Source: Saccharibacillus endophyticus
Lineage (GTDB): Bacteria; Bacillota; Bacilli; Paenibacillales; Paenibacillaceae
Direction of reading: 5' to 3'
Assembly: GCF_013185185.1 (NCBI RefSeq)
Contig: NZ_JAAZWE010000002.1
Span: 871,595 to 935,594 of the forward strand
DNA: 64,000 bases
In this document: positions 54,242-63,430 of the stretch, piece after piece
Position numbering within the stretch: position 1 is the stretch's first letter
Layout of the letters: the number at the start of each line of letters is the position of its first letter
Notes under the pieces: generated by a model
Seen by the model: only the letters and a program-made list of their open reading frames with translations
Database searches by the model: none
What the model was told of the DNA's origin: nothing
Position numbers and translations under genes: made by a program

Positions 54242-57216
54242 CAAAAGTCCTTATGATTGATTCCGTCGATACTCAATTTAAGTTCTTGAATTTCTTCTTG
54301 ATTCAATCGGTCTTCGTCTAGTTCGTTCATCAAAATATTGTATTCTTGAATATATTGAGCAGTCTTTTTCTGAAAAGTATTTTGTGCAAACCGTAACTCT
54401 TCTGAAATAAATTCTTTTGCTTCTTCGTAAGCCACTATATTCACTTCTGATTCACTTGCTTGCACATAAAGTGAATACTGCTGAATCGTAAATGATTCTT
54501 GTCTCGAAAAAGCGTTTGATAATTTGGCACCGTTTCTGAGTTCCGGCAAAAATTTGTTAGCGTCCGTCCTTCCATAATAAACTCTGTTATTTTGAGCCAA
54601 ACTTTCTATTTTTTCAAGCGCTTTATAATATGATAAGAAAGTTACTTTTTCTTTATTAGCGATTTGACTATAAATAGCTTTGGCTTCGTCGTATCGGGTA
54701 TACGTCACTCCCGAATAAGCATTGAGAAAATCATCTGACTCTTTTTTGTTCATTGCGCTCAGATCAATAAAAAGCTCTTGATCAAACAGTTTTTGTATAA
54801 GATCGCTAGAAAATTTTTTCATTCTGCTTTCTACCATAAAAAATAAAGACTCCGGCAATCCTAACAAACTCCCTTTACTACTTATTTCGGCATTAATCGT
54901 ATTCAATAGTTTTCCAGCATGAGCAGAAGTCTCTCTGAATTTAGCATAAACAAGTGGACTTTTTTTGAGTTCTACAATTGTATTCAAAAATAGTGTCCTT
55001 TTGGCTTGCAAGCCAAAGTTAGTATTTCCTTTTTGTTTTTCTCGATCTGTATAACTAAATTCAGACATTTTAGAGTTCCATACTTGCATGACAAGATCAA
55101 ATTGTCTTTCGGCTTTTACGGACTCCGCCGTTTCTGCACACAGGGATTCCATAAGATTTATACTAAAGTTAGCCAAACTTTTTCTGAAAAGGTCTTGGGC
55201 GTAATAAGCTTGATAATAAAGTTCTTGGATCAGAGCACGTTCTGGAAATGCCACACTTTCTTTCAGATCCTTTTTGTACTTTCTCAATTTTTTTTCTTTA
55301 AGCAAAAGCTCATGAATCGCCCGAATAGCATTCTCATCTTTAGATTGAGCATCGCTGGCGTCCCATCGGGTGCGATAATAGAATTCTGGTCTCACAAAAT
55401 CGACTACTGATTCTGCAAAAATTGCGGCAATTGTTGGGTCAGAAAAAACAGCCAGGCTTTCTAATAAAAAGAACAATCTATATTCTGCATATTGGTTTCG
55501 ATTCAGATAATTGGATACAATATACTGTTCTTTTATCGCTTCTTTATTTTTTTCTTGTTCGTTTAATTTTTGAATAGTTTCTGGCTCTGATAATACATTG
55601 TCCATCACTTGTTTACGCCACCCGAAATAATGGTTCGAGTCTTTAGTCATCTGCGGTAGCAATGCCGTGACAAGTTCTGCGATCGTATACAGCGCCATGC
55701 GAAGATAATAATGGTCGTTTGTAGTAGCCGTTTGAGTCTCTAATTCGTTAAGAATTTCATATTTTATGACGGAATTTGTTTCATCGCTCCCCCATATCAA
55801 AAAACTTTCATAAATAAATCCTTGATAAAGCGATAGCTTATTATTGGACAAAATCAATGTATCGACAAATGCTTTTACTAATTGAAAGTATTTTTTTACA
55901 TCCTTGTTTTTATTGTTCTTAGTTTTCACCAATTGGTTGAGATGATAATAAGCATTTACAATTCCTCGTGGTCTTTCATCGAAAATAATGTAACCTCTAC
56001 TGTTAGCTTTTATTGTAGGAGATTTTTGTTCTTGTTCTTCGACTGGATAACCGAATACCGACCATTCGCCTAATGCTTCAGCTAATTGATCTGCTAACGT
56101 CACTTCTCCAAAAGCAAAGTTCGGAATTGTTTTTTCGTTCCATTTGATTAATTGATGCCGCCGTGCAGGAGGAATAATTTTTTTAATGTATTCATGGGCT
56201 AATCCCGTTTTTCGTTCCAAGATAGTCATCGCTTCATTGGATACTCCTTCGCTTTCCAAATCTTCAAGTTTTCCTTTGAATCTTTTCAGCGAACTTATCG
56301 CTGTTAAGCCAAGCTGCTGCAAAGGCTCGTCTTTGAGCAATGCAAGTGTCAGCGATTCTGTCAAAATTTCGTAATCTCCTGATAAGACGGTCACAATATT
56401 AGGATGATTGGTATACTGCATCAAAGCATCCATTAATTCTCGCGTCTTGGAGGTTTTCAAATCGATATCGTCGATGAAAATGTAGATCAGTATAGCTTCA
56501 TCCGTTTGAACTTTGTTTCCTTCCTTCTCGTCTTGGCAAGGCTCCTGCTTGACCAGGAAATGCTTGACTTCGATTATCGTATTGATCAACGTCATAAGCT
56601 TTTTTTTGAATTCGATATCCGGAATCAATACTCTTTCGGATTTGCGTATATGGGTAGCAAAATCGGCATAATTTTGTCCGATAATATCGCGGTATTGACG
56701 TTCGGTGTAGAGATGGTACTCGATCGTCTCGTCGATAATTTGTTTAAGCGGATTGTTGGGCTTCAGTATTCCGTTGTTAAAATACGGGTTAGGATCCTCA
56801 TGAAAAGCCTGTTGTTTTTTCAACGCTTTTAACAGCGATTTTCCTTCCTCGCATAATAAACCTACAATCGAACCGATGATTTTCGTATTCTCTCCAAAAT
56901 TGTCTGGTTCGATCAGAGGAAGCAGAATATTTGTTTTTCTCTCTGACAATTTTGCTTGAAGCGTGTACAACACCGAAGATTTACCGGTTCCTCTCGGGCC
57001 AAAAATCCCTATCGTATTATTGAAATCCTGCCTATCTTTTTGATTTTGCTCATTATTTCTATAAACTGAATAATATGTAGCCGAATTTTCAATCTCTTTT
57101 AATTGCTCCAATAACAAGTCATAAGTAGGTATAATTTTGTAGACTTGTTCTTTTAAGTCACGTGCTCCAATTCGAACATCCGGCTGTTTTTTAGAATGAT
57201 TTTCGTTTGTACTCAT
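54241..57216 (-). CDS. rdrA: RADAR system P-loop ATPase RdrA
   Basis: This 991-residue protein is the ATPase partner of RdrB. It has Walker A GPRGTGKS at 73-80 and Walker B YIFIDDIDL near 245-253, with NIVTVLSGDYEI as a sensor-1-like strand; the rest is long, helical and diverged. A KAP/STAND-like nucleotide-binding domain with a large C-terminal region is the RdrA layout. In described systems RdrA rings associate with RdrB to sense infection. No accessory membrane gene (rdrC/rdrD type) is adjacent. GGAGTGTC precedes the ATG. Codon use is AT-rich, indicating transfer. Confidence 0.88.
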   Translation of the reverse strand: MSTNENHSKKQPDVRIGARDLKEQVYKIIPTYDLLLEQLKEIENSATYYSVYRNNEQNQKDRQDFNNTIGIFGPRGTGKSSVLYTLQAKLSERKTNILLPLIEPDNFGENTKIIGSIVGLLCEEGKSLLKALKKQQAFHEDPNPYFNNGILKPNNPLKQIIDETIEYHLYTERQYRDIIGQNYADFATHIRKSERVLIPDIEFKKKLMTLINTIIEVKHFLVKQEPCQDEKEGNKVQTDEAILIYIFIDDIDLKTSKTRELMDALMQYTNHPNIVTVLSGDYEILTESLTLALLKDEPLQQLGLTAISSLKRFKGKLEDLESEGVSNEAMTILERKTGLAHEYIKKIIPPARRHQLIKWNEKTIPNFAFGEVTLADQLAEALGEWSVFGYPVEEQEQKSPTIKANSRGYIIFDERPRGIVNAYYHLNQLVKTKNNKNKDVKKYFQLVKAFVDTLILSNNKLSLYQGFIYESFLIWGSDETNSVIKYEILNELETQTATTNDHYYLRMALYTIAELVTALLPQMTKDSNHYFGWRKQVMDNVLSEPETIQKLNEQEKNKEAIKEQYIVSNYLNRNQYAEYRLFFLLESLAVFSDPTIAAIFAESVVDFVRPEFYYRTRWDASDAQSKDENAIRAIHELLLKEKKLRKYKKDLKESVAFPERALIQELYYQAYYAQDLFRKSLANFSINLMESLCAETAESVKAERQFDLVMQVWNSKMSEFSYTDREKQKGNTNFGLQAKRTLFLNTIVELKKSPLVYAKFRETSAHAGKLLNTINAEISSKGSLLGLPESLFFMVESRMKKFSSDLIQKLFDQELFIDLSAMNKKESDDFLNAYSGVTYTRYDEAKAIYSQIANKEKVTFLSYYKALEKIESLAQNNRVYYGRTDANKFLPELRNGAKLSNAFSRQESFTIQQYSLYVQASESEVNIVAYEEAKEFISEELRFAQNTFQKKTAQYIQEYNILMNELDEDRLNQEEIQELKLSIDGINHKDF

Positions 57217-57399
57217 TTTGACACTCCTTCATTTTTTGATAAGACATCGAATTTCAAAGTTCCCCAAAATTCAAATGTATATAGATATAATGGATAACTT
57301 TTCATTGTTATATTTACATTTCTATCTTACTTGCTTGTTTTCCTTTATTGATTTACTTTTTTAGGAAATATTTTCGGAATTCAGTCACTGAAATGTAAT

Positions 57400-57439
57400 A
57401 AAAAAAGACTAATATCCGTATATAACAAGATATTAGTCT
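57400..57439 (-). terminator. Terminator after the beta-mannosidase gene
   Basis: AGACTAATAT / ATATTAGTCT stem with T-run on the minus strand; it lies 50 bases after the mannosidase stop and upstream of rdrA, so it also shields the RADAR operon. No confident rdrA promoter was recognised in 57217-57399. Confidence 0.85.
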
Positions 57440-57488
57440 AACTATTCAAGAATAAAATTTAATTACTTTATACACTAAAAGGAATCTA

Positions 57489-60179
57489 TTAAGCGTTTAA
57501 CACGCTCACTCTCAACTCCGTTCGTACGAAATCTTCCGGCAGCTCCGAACCGTCCAGCATCGACAGCTCCACCGTCCTACTTTCTCCCGGCAGAAGGTCG
57601 AAATAATTGTCGCTGAAGTGCACCCGTCCCCGCGGCAGTTCCAGCTTGACCATCCGGGCCAGCGAACCGGCGGCGCTGACCGTTACTGTGCAGCCCGTCG
57701 CGCGCTCTTCCGATGCCGAAGCGGAAGCAGCGTTTCTCCCGATCGTCCGCGCGGCGTCTATCGACTCGTTTAAGCTCCATGCCAACGCCGCCGCTCTAAG
57801 CTTCAGCTCCCGATGGTCGCGCAGCATGTACGTTTGTTCGAACTCTGCTTCTCCCCCGCTGATCCAGCGCAGCCGGACTACCGCTTCAGCCGCATCCGTG
57901 CCGTTTAAAGCTTCAGCTTCGCCGATCTCCCCAAGCAGCTCGGGCCCGCGCAGCGCGCTTTCCGAGCAGAAACGATACTCCCCGATCTTTTCCCCGTCGA
58001 AAGACCACACTTCCAGCGCCGCTTCCGCTTCGATCGGCTCAAGCCCGTCGTTCACCGCCCATACTTTCAGCGGCTCTCCCGGTTCGTGTTCCAGCGACAA
58101 CAACAGCGGATGATAGAACTTTTTCGCGTAATAATAGGAAGCCTTCGGCAGCAGCTCGTAATCGATCATCGCCCAGCTCGTTCCCGGCCAACTGTCGTTG
58201 AGCTGCCAGATCAGACTGCCCCCGCTGCGCGGATTGCGACGATAATGCTCGACTCCGTAACGCAGTCCTTCCGCCTGGGTCAGCATCGAGAAGTTCATGT
58301 ATTCCTCGATATCGCGCGGGATGCCGGTATAACCTTCCATCAGCAAAATGCCTTTGAGATGATTGGTGTCCTTGTTGCGGTACGCCATCTCTTCGCCGCC
58401 CCAGACCAGCTCGCCCGGCGGCATGTTTTTCTCCAGCGTATAGCGGTTGGCCGAAGCGTGCATGCCGAACTCGCTACTGAACAGCGCCATGTCCTGCTTG
58501 TAATTTTTGAACGTCACACCCTGAATGCTGTAATCCAGAATCGGCGCTTCGCCAAATTTGCGCGGGTAAACGGAACCATGCCACACCTGCCAGTTATGCC
58601 GATCGCCGACCTCCGGATCGTTGGCGTCATTGCCCCCGAACGGCGAGGACGGCCAGTAGGGACGATTGGGATCGAGCAGCTCCAGCACTTCCGGAATCAG
58701 CTCGTGGTAGATCAGCTCGCCGTAAAAGTCGCTTTTGATATCTCCGCCCGCCGTTTTCATATCGTACAGCCAGTCTATCTCGTTGTTGCCGCACCAGAGC
58801 GCGAGCGAAGGTCGTCCGCGCAGCCTTTTCACGTTGTATTGTACTTCGGCGCGCACATTGTTCATGAAATCCTGATTAAAGTCCGGGAACAACGCGTTGG
58901 CGAAAGCGAAGTCCTGCCAGACCAACACCCCTTGACGGTCGCATTCCTCGTAAAAGACTTCTTTTTCGTAAATGCCGCCACCCCAGATCCGCAGCATGTT
59001 CATCCCCGATTCGGCCGACAGCGCAATTAACTCCCGGTAACGGGAATCCGGAATCGCCCCGATCATATTGTCCGCGGGAATCCAGTTGGCGCCGCGGGCG
59101 TAAACCGGTTGGTCGTTGAGGAAAAAGCGGAACGCCGCGCGGCCCTCTTCGTCTTCGGTCCGCAGTTCGATCATGCGCACCCCGACTGCCTGTGTCACCG
59201 TATCGATCGGCGCGTCCCCCGCATGCAGCTCCGCCGTCAGCGTATAGCGATGCGGATCGCCCAAGTCGTGCGTCCACCAGAGCTTCGGATCGGGCAGAAC
59301 GACCGCCGCGGCGAACGACGCTTTGCGGCGGTTTGCCGGACGCGCGGTTTCGGATGACGCGCTCGCGGATACGGACGCTCCTTCCTCTTTCGCAGCAGCC
59401 TCGTACACGATCTTTCCTTCCGCATCCGCAAGCTTCATTTTTAACGTAAGAGGCACATCCGACATTCCGCGATACGTCTGGATCTCGGCCGAAATATTCA
59501 GCTCGGCTTCCTGCTCCGTAATCGAAAGAGTTTCAACGAATACGCTTTCGATCTTGGCTTGGATATGCCGTTTCAATCGCACGCCGCCCCAGATCCCGAC
59601 CGTGACCAGACGCGGACCCCAGTCCCATCCGAAATTCATCGCCGCTTTGCGCAGCCACGGACGTTCCTTCGTATACGAAGACCAGTCGAAGCGTTCCTTA
59701 TCCTTATGATGCGGAAGCAGCGGATCGAAACGAACGGCGACCATGTTCCAGCCCGGACGAATCACCCGTGTCACGTCGAACGTATGCGCCATCAGCATAT
59801 TGCTGCTCCGGCCGATTTCGTGTCCATTGACGAAGATCGTCGCAAAGGTATCCAGCCCGTCGAAGGTCAGCTCGAAGCGCTCGGCTTTGTCCTTCGTCAG
59901 TTTGCCGCTGTATTCGAAGCCGCGCCGATACCACCATTCCCGGTCTTCGACCCAGCGGCTTTTCAGATCATTATGCCCGAAGTACGGCGGATCGATCACC
60001 CGACGTTCCGTCAACGCGCTATGTACGTCTCCCGGTACCCGTCCCGTCATCCAGTACCGATCATCCAATCCGGGTGCCGCATTCTCCTGCGAAGGCGCAG
60101 CCCCCGGCGCGAAGTCTTTGATTCTCCAGCTCCCGTTCAACTCTGTGGTTATTGCCGCGCCGCTGTCGTTCGTGTCCAT
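57489..60179 (-). CDS. GH2 beta-mannosidase
   Basis: This 896-residue GH2 enzyme starts at ATG 60179 (MDTNDSGAAITTELNGSWRI), with AAGGGGGA upstream; the longer frame to 60224 runs through the cre site. GH2 parts: sugar-binding domain (RFELTFDGLDTFATIFVNGH), immunoglobulin-like domain, TIM barrel with acid/base Glu in LALWCGNNEIDW and nucleophile Glu in LFSSEFGMHA, and a C-terminal beta domain with an AlaSer-rich insert. Size and GNNEIDW motif point to beta-mannosidase. Neighbouring ROK kinase suits mannan use. CcpA repression is predicted from the cre site. Confidence 0.93.
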   Translation of the reverse strand: MDTNDSGAAITTELNGSWRIKDFAPGAAPSQENAAPGLDDRYWMTGRVPGDVHSALTERRVIDPPYFGHNDLKSRWVEDREWWYRRGFEYSGKLTKDKAERFELTFDGLDTFATIFVNGHEIGRSSNMLMAHTFDVTRVIRPGWNMVAVRFDPLLPHHKDKERFDWSSYTKERPWLRKAAMNFGWDWGPRLVTVGIWGGVRLKRHIQAKIESVFVETLSITEQEAELNISAEIQTYRGMSDVPLTLKMKLADAEGKIVYEAAAKEEGASVSASASSETARPANRRKASFAAAVVLPDPKLWWTHDLGDPHRYTLTAELHAGDAPIDTVTQAVGVRMIELRTEDEEGRAAFRFFLNDQPVYARGANWIPADNMIGAIPDSRYRELIALSAESGMNMLRIWGGGIYEKEVFYEECDRQGVLVWQDFAFANALFPDFNQDFMNNVRAEVQYNVKRLRGRPSLALWCGNNEIDWLYDMKTAGGDIKSDFYGELIYHELIPEVLELLDPNRPYWPSSPFGGNDANDPEVGDRHNWQVWHGSVYPRKFGEAPILDYSIQGVTFKNYKQDMALFSSEFGMHASANRYTLEKNMPPGELVWGGEEMAYRNKDTNHLKGILLMEGYTGIPRDIEEYMNFSMLTQAEGLRYGVEHYRRNPRSGGSLIWQLNDSWPGTSWAMIDYELLPKASYYYAKKFYHPLLLSLEHEPGEPLKVWAVNDGLEPIEAEAALEVWSFDGEKIGEYRFCSESALRGPELLGEIGEAEALNGTDAAEAVVRLRWISGGEAEFEQTYMLRDHRELKLRAAALAWSLNESIDAARTIGRNAASASASEERATGCTVTVSAAGSLARMVKLELPRGRVHFSDNYFDLLPGESRTVELSMLDGSELPEDFVRTELRVSVLNA

Positions 60180-60199
60180 GCTTGAGTTCCCCCTTTTCG

Positions 60200-60213
60200 A
60201 GATAACGCTTTCA
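60200..60213 (-). promoter_or_regulatory. CcpA cre site upstream of beta-mannosidase
   Basis: On the minus strand TGAAAGCGTTATCT matches the consensus TGWAARCGYTWNCW at every position. It lies between the mannosidase start and the divergent ROK gene, so it may affect both. Confidence 0.8.
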
Positions 60214-60308
60214 GTATTCTTCATCTAAAATAGCATAAGGCGGTGAAGGTGAACAGAAGAACGCGTATAATAAGGTACGATCATCATCTTTTAGAGGAGG
60301 CGCTGCAT

Positions 60309-61190
60309 ATGATTATCGGAGCAATCGAAGCAGGCGGAACGAAGTTTGTTTGCGGAATCGGCAATGAGCACGGAGAGATTTCGGATCGCATCAGCTTTCC
60401 TACGGAAGAACCGGGGAAAACGACGCAAAAAGCCGCCGACTACTTCAAGGATAAAGGGATCGAAGCACTCGGCGTCGGCTCATTCGGTCCGCTCGACCTG
60501 GATACGAGCAGCGCGACTTACGGCCATGTGACCACGACTCCGAAGCCGGGTTGGGCGAACTACGATCTGCTCGGGCATTTGAAAAAAGAACTGAACGTCC
60601 CTGCCGGATTCGATACGGACGTCAATGCCGCCGCTTTCGGCGAAGCCCGCTGGGGCGCGGCTCAAGGCCTGGACAGCTGCTTGTATTACACCGTCGGTAC
60701 CGGAATCGGCGTCGGCGTCTATGCCGGAGGCCGATTGATCCACGGGCTGATCCACCCGGAAGGCGGACATGTCCTTGTCCGGCGTCATCCGGACGACACA
60801 TTCGCGGGCGCATGCCCGTACCACGGCGACTGCCTGGAAGGCATGGCCGCAGGCCCCGCGATCGCCAAGCGCTGGGGACAAAGCGGCGACAGCCTTTCCG
60901 AAGATCATCCCGCTTGGGATATCGAAGCCCATTATCTGGCCGAAGCGATCACGGGAGCCATCCTGCTGTTGTCGCCGAAAAAGATCATCCTCGGCGGCGG
61001 CGTCATGTACCAAAACCAGCTATTCCCGCTGATCCGTCAAAAGGTGGCGAAGAACCTGAACGGATATGTGGCTTCTTCGGCATTGGACGATCTGGACCGC
61101 TATATCGTACCTCCGGGTTTGGGCGACAACGCCGGCTTAGTCGGCTCAGTGGCCTTGGGCGTGGAAGCGGCTGGACGGTTGCGGGCTTAG
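60309..61190 (+). CDS. ROK family fructokinase (GmuE/YdhR-like)
   Basis: This 293-residue ROK sugar kinase starts at ATG 60309 (MIIGAIEAGGTKFVCGIGNE), with AGAGGAGG upstream; a longer frame to 60243 is unsupported. It has IEAGGTK at the start, GSFGPLDL, FDTDVNAAAFGE, YYTVGTGIGVGVY, and the zinc motif CPYHGDCLEGMAAGPAI. B. subtilis GmuE is a fructokinase in the glucomannan operon; mannose or fructose released by the adjacent mannosidase pathway is the likely context. A -10-like TATAAT lies at about 60267. Confidence 0.93.
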   Translation: MIIGAIEAGGTKFVCGIGNEHGEISDRISFPTEEPGKTTQKAADYFKDKGIEALGVGSFGPLDLDTSSATYGHVTTTPKPGWANYDLLGHLKKELNVPAGFDTDVNAAAFGEARWGAAQGLDSCLYYTVGTGIGVGVYAGGRLIHGLIHPEGGHVLVRRHPDDTFAGACPYHGDCLEGMAAGPAIAKRWGQSGDSLSEDHPAWDIEAHYLAEAITGAILLLSPKKIILGGGVMYQNQLFPLIRQKVAKNLNGYVASSALDDLDRYIVPPGLGDNAGLVGSVALGVEAAGRLRA

Positions 61191-61192
61191 GT

Positions 61193-61277
61193 GGCGCTGC
61201 GGGAGAAATTCGGTCAAAATGCTGTCTCGCGCAAAGAGCGCGCTCAAAGGCATTTTGACCTGAATTTCTCCCTCCGC
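61193..61277 (+). repeat. Dispersed palindromic repeat, copy C
   Basis: The ends read GGCGCTGCGGGAGAAATTCG and CTGAATTTCTCCCTCCGC. GGTCAAAATGC pairs with GCATTTTGACC around CGCGC/GCGCG. It starts three bases after the ROK stop. Confidence 0.8.
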
Positions 61278-61404
61278 TGCTGCTCGCCGTGCAGGCACTT
61301 CCTTAGATAAATTAGTTAAAAAGATTAACATTAAGGACGGTTTGAAGGCCGTTTTAGGTGTTTGGAAGATAGATAAAGGCATGAATAGCAGTATACGCCA
61401 AACT

Positions 61405-61439
61405 AAAAGGCACAGCCCCATAATCGGCTGTGCCTTTTT
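61405..61439 (+). terminator. Terminator downstream of the ROK gene
   Basis: AAAAGGCACAGCC / GGCTGTGCCTTTTT stem, located between repeat copies C and D. Confidence 0.85.
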
Positions 61440-61513
61440 CTTGCTGTTGCTGTTGCTTTTTCTTTTGCCCTTGTCCTTGCCCTTTAAAAACTACCTACCA
61501 CGTGCTGAGGTGA

Positions 61514-61646
61514 GCGGAGGGGTGAAGGAGTCGTAGAAGCGAAGCGTTCGCCTTTGAAAATGGATTTCCTACCTCCAGCTTGTTTTATACAATCCGAGGA
61601 AACCCATTTTCAACACGCGATCGAAGACCCTTCACCCCGCAGCGCC
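61514..61646 (-). repeat. Dispersed palindromic repeat, copy D (inverted)
   Basis: Read on the minus strand it has GGCGCTGCGGGGTGAAGGGT, GCGTGTTG, an AAAATGG-type stem, CAAAGGCGAACGCT and an end CCCTCCGC. The core matches copy A closely. It is the only copy in the opposite orientation. Confidence 0.75.
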
Positions 61647-61659
61647 TCCGCCTCCCACC

Positions 61660-61884
61660 TCATCCACGTCTCCCCCTCCGCCAATATCGGTATCCGATCC
61701 GAAACATACTATTGAGCATGATCAAGCCGAACAAAATGAAATAGATGATTTTGTTGTCCATGACGAGATCGTCATTCAGCAAATACACGATGGCCCCGGC
61801 TCCGATCAGGAAAAAGACGAAGTCGGCGGCATTCATAAGCTTGATCAATCGTTCCGTACCCGAACTGCTTGGATGCTTGTCCAT
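61660..61884 (-). CDS. Small two-span membrane protein
   Basis: This 74-residue protein (MDKHPSSSGTERLIKLMNAA) has two hydrophobic segments (FVFFLIGAGAIVYLL; IIYFILFGLIMLNSMF) and a basic C-terminal tail (RIGYRYWRRGRRG). No family is recognised. AAGGAGGAAG precedes its ATG, 11 bases after the ykvA-like stop, so it is the last gene of that operon. Confidence 0.75.
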   Translation of the reverse strand: MDKHPSSSGTERLIKLMNAADFVFFLIGAGAIVYLLNDDLVMDNKIIYFILFGLIMLNSMFRIGYRYWRRGRRG

Positions 61885-61895
61885 GAGCTTCCTCC

Positions 61896-62414
61896 TTACT
61901 TATCCTGTATGTTGTCCTCCAACTTCGCTTCCACTTCGCCCAGATCGAGCGTCGCGCTTTCGCCGAACCAGGAGACCAGTTTGGCACGGGCTTTGCCGCG
62001 CGTATCGTCGTTGATATGCTTCGCGACGACGGCTACGGCCGCGATCAGGGTACCGAAATCGTCCGTGTATCCGGCCACCGGAATAAAGTCCGGGATCAGG
62101 TCGATCGGGGCGATGAAATAGGCCAGCGCGCCGACGATGACCGATTTCGCCCACGGCGGAACGTCCGCGTCTTTAAGCGTGTAGAACAGCAGAAGCGCCG
62201 CGTACACGACTTTGACTCCTGCTTTTTTGCCGAACTTTTTGACTTTTTCCCAGAACGAATCTTCCGAATACTGATTGCCATAGCCTTTGATCCGTTCGTT
62301 CAATTCGGACTCGTTGATCGGATCGCCTGCCGGGTCTTTGGCATTCACGCCGATTCCGAGTTTGTCGCGGCCGTAATCGGACACGCGGTCTTTCCAGCTT
62401 TTTTTATCCGCCAT
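61896..62414 (-). CDS. YkvA-family (DUF1232) membrane protein
   Basis: This 172-residue protein has a charged N-terminus (MADKKSWKDRVSDYGRDKLG) and the DUF1232 core VGALAYFIAPIDLIPDFIPV with GYTDDFGTLIAAVAVVAKHI. The family is widespread and its biochemical role is not established. It has GGAGGTC upstream. It lies between an M50-like gene and a small membrane protein on the same strand, probably one operon. Confidence 0.92.
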   Translation of the reverse strand: MADKKSWKDRVSDYGRDKLGIGVNAKDPAGDPINESELNERIKGYGNQYSEDSFWEKVKKFGKKAGVKVVYAALLLFYTLKDADVPPWAKSVIVGALAYFIAPIDLIPDFIPVAGYTDDFGTLIAAVAVVAKHINDDTRGKARAKLVSWFGESATLDLGEVEAKLEDNIQDK

Positions 62415-62517
62415 ATCGGCATGACCTCCTGTGTACGATTTTTCGAGCGGCTATCCCATGCAGATACGCTCGTTTCGCTTTCATAACCACATCGCGCTTG
62501 CCAAACTTTTTTTTCGT

Positions 62518-63237
62518 TTAAGCCCGTATCTTGGATCGCCGCGAACCGCTGCTCGAACTGCGATTACTCGAACGTCCCTCATGCGTTTTCGCAAATAATC
62601 GGATGCACCAGTTGGCGCACAGCAGCGAGAACGCGACGAACAGAATGGACCAGCCGATTGCCGGCACGAAGGTGTCCTGCGCCAGCAGCGCCGCATCGCC
62701 CGCCGCTCGCGGAGACGTGACCGACACCCACGCCAGGTAGAAGGAACTCGTAATCGACTCCTCCAGCGTCAGGAAGCAGAGCAGCATATAGTAGAAATTA
62801 CGCAGCGGCTCCCAAACGAAGTACATCAACGCATTCAATGCGATAAATCCGATCAGCCAGACCACGCCGAAGCCGTCATGCACGTACAGGATCAACATGA
62901 TCAAAGCAACGGCCGTCATCAAGATCAAGCCCTGCTTTTGCTGCTTTTTGTAATAGCCGTAGAACAGCAGGACCGCAAATAACGAAGCGGACATGTATCC
63001 GGCCAAGGAGACCAGAATCGAACTCCAGGTCGAATACGTCATGACGTAGGTGGCTCCGCTGTGGTTCGCGTTCAGGTCGATCGAAGAGACATGACCCGAC
63101 GTGGCGAGCGCGACCACCGCGTGACCGAATTCATGGATCATCGTGTTCAGATTGCGAAATAACGATGAAAAAGGAATCAGTCGGGTCAGCACCGCCGCGA
63201 CCAGCAGATACAGCACCAGTTTTGCCCATTTTGGCAT
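62518..63237 (-). CDS. M50B-like intramembrane metalloprotease family protein
   Basis: The start is the ATG at 63237 (MPKWAKLVLYLLVAAVLTRL) with CGAGGAGG upstream. The 239-residue, six- to seven-span protein has the zinc motif HEFGH in NTMIHEFGHAVVALATSG near residue 40, plus a Gly/Ser-rich basic tail. M50B-like family members with HEXXH-type motifs of this kind are often uncharacterised; a second metal-ligand Asp is not obvious (YVHDGFG is a candidate). It is first in an operon with the YkvA-type gene. Confidence 0.85.
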   Translation of the reverse strand: MPKWAKLVLYLLVAAVLTRLIPFSSLFRNLNTMIHEFGHAVVALATSGHVSSIDLNANHSGATYVMTYSTWSSILVSLAGYMSASLFAVLLFYGYYKKQQKQGLILMTAVALIMLILYVHDGFGVVWLIGFIALNALMYFVWEPLRNFYYMLLCFLTLEESITSSFYLAWVSVTSPRAAGDAALLAQDTFVPAIGWSILFVAFSLLCANWCIRLFAKTHEGRSSNRSSSSGSRRSKIRA

Positions 63238-63346
63238 GAAACAACCTCCTCGAACGGATCGCGAACCGCCGCCTTCCCTGAACGGTTCGCGGTGACTTTC
63301 CAAAACTTCTGCATACCTTTATGCGTTCAACGTGTTCTCGTTATGT

Positions 63347-63372
63347 TACGACCAAGCGCAGGGCAAGGTTCC
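63347..63372 (-). promoter_or_regulatory. Possible ECF-type promoter of the M50-ykvA operon
   Basis: GGAACC (63367-63372), 16 bases, CGTA (63347-63350) on the minus strand, about 110 bases upstream of the start. It resembles ECF promoters but stands alone. Confidence 0.35.
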
Positions 63373-63430
63373 GGCTTCTCCGCTTTTTGCTTGAAAAAGG
63401 TTCAACCGACGCTTAAGCATACCCCGAATT

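Noticed and set aside
57217..57399. TATAAT at about 57286 as the rdrA promoter
   Set aside because: It reads on the plus strand, away from rdrA; no convincing minus-strand -35/-10 pair was seen.
51349..57488. Direct repeats or an integrase bordering the RADAR island
   Set aside because: None could be found by eye at either border.
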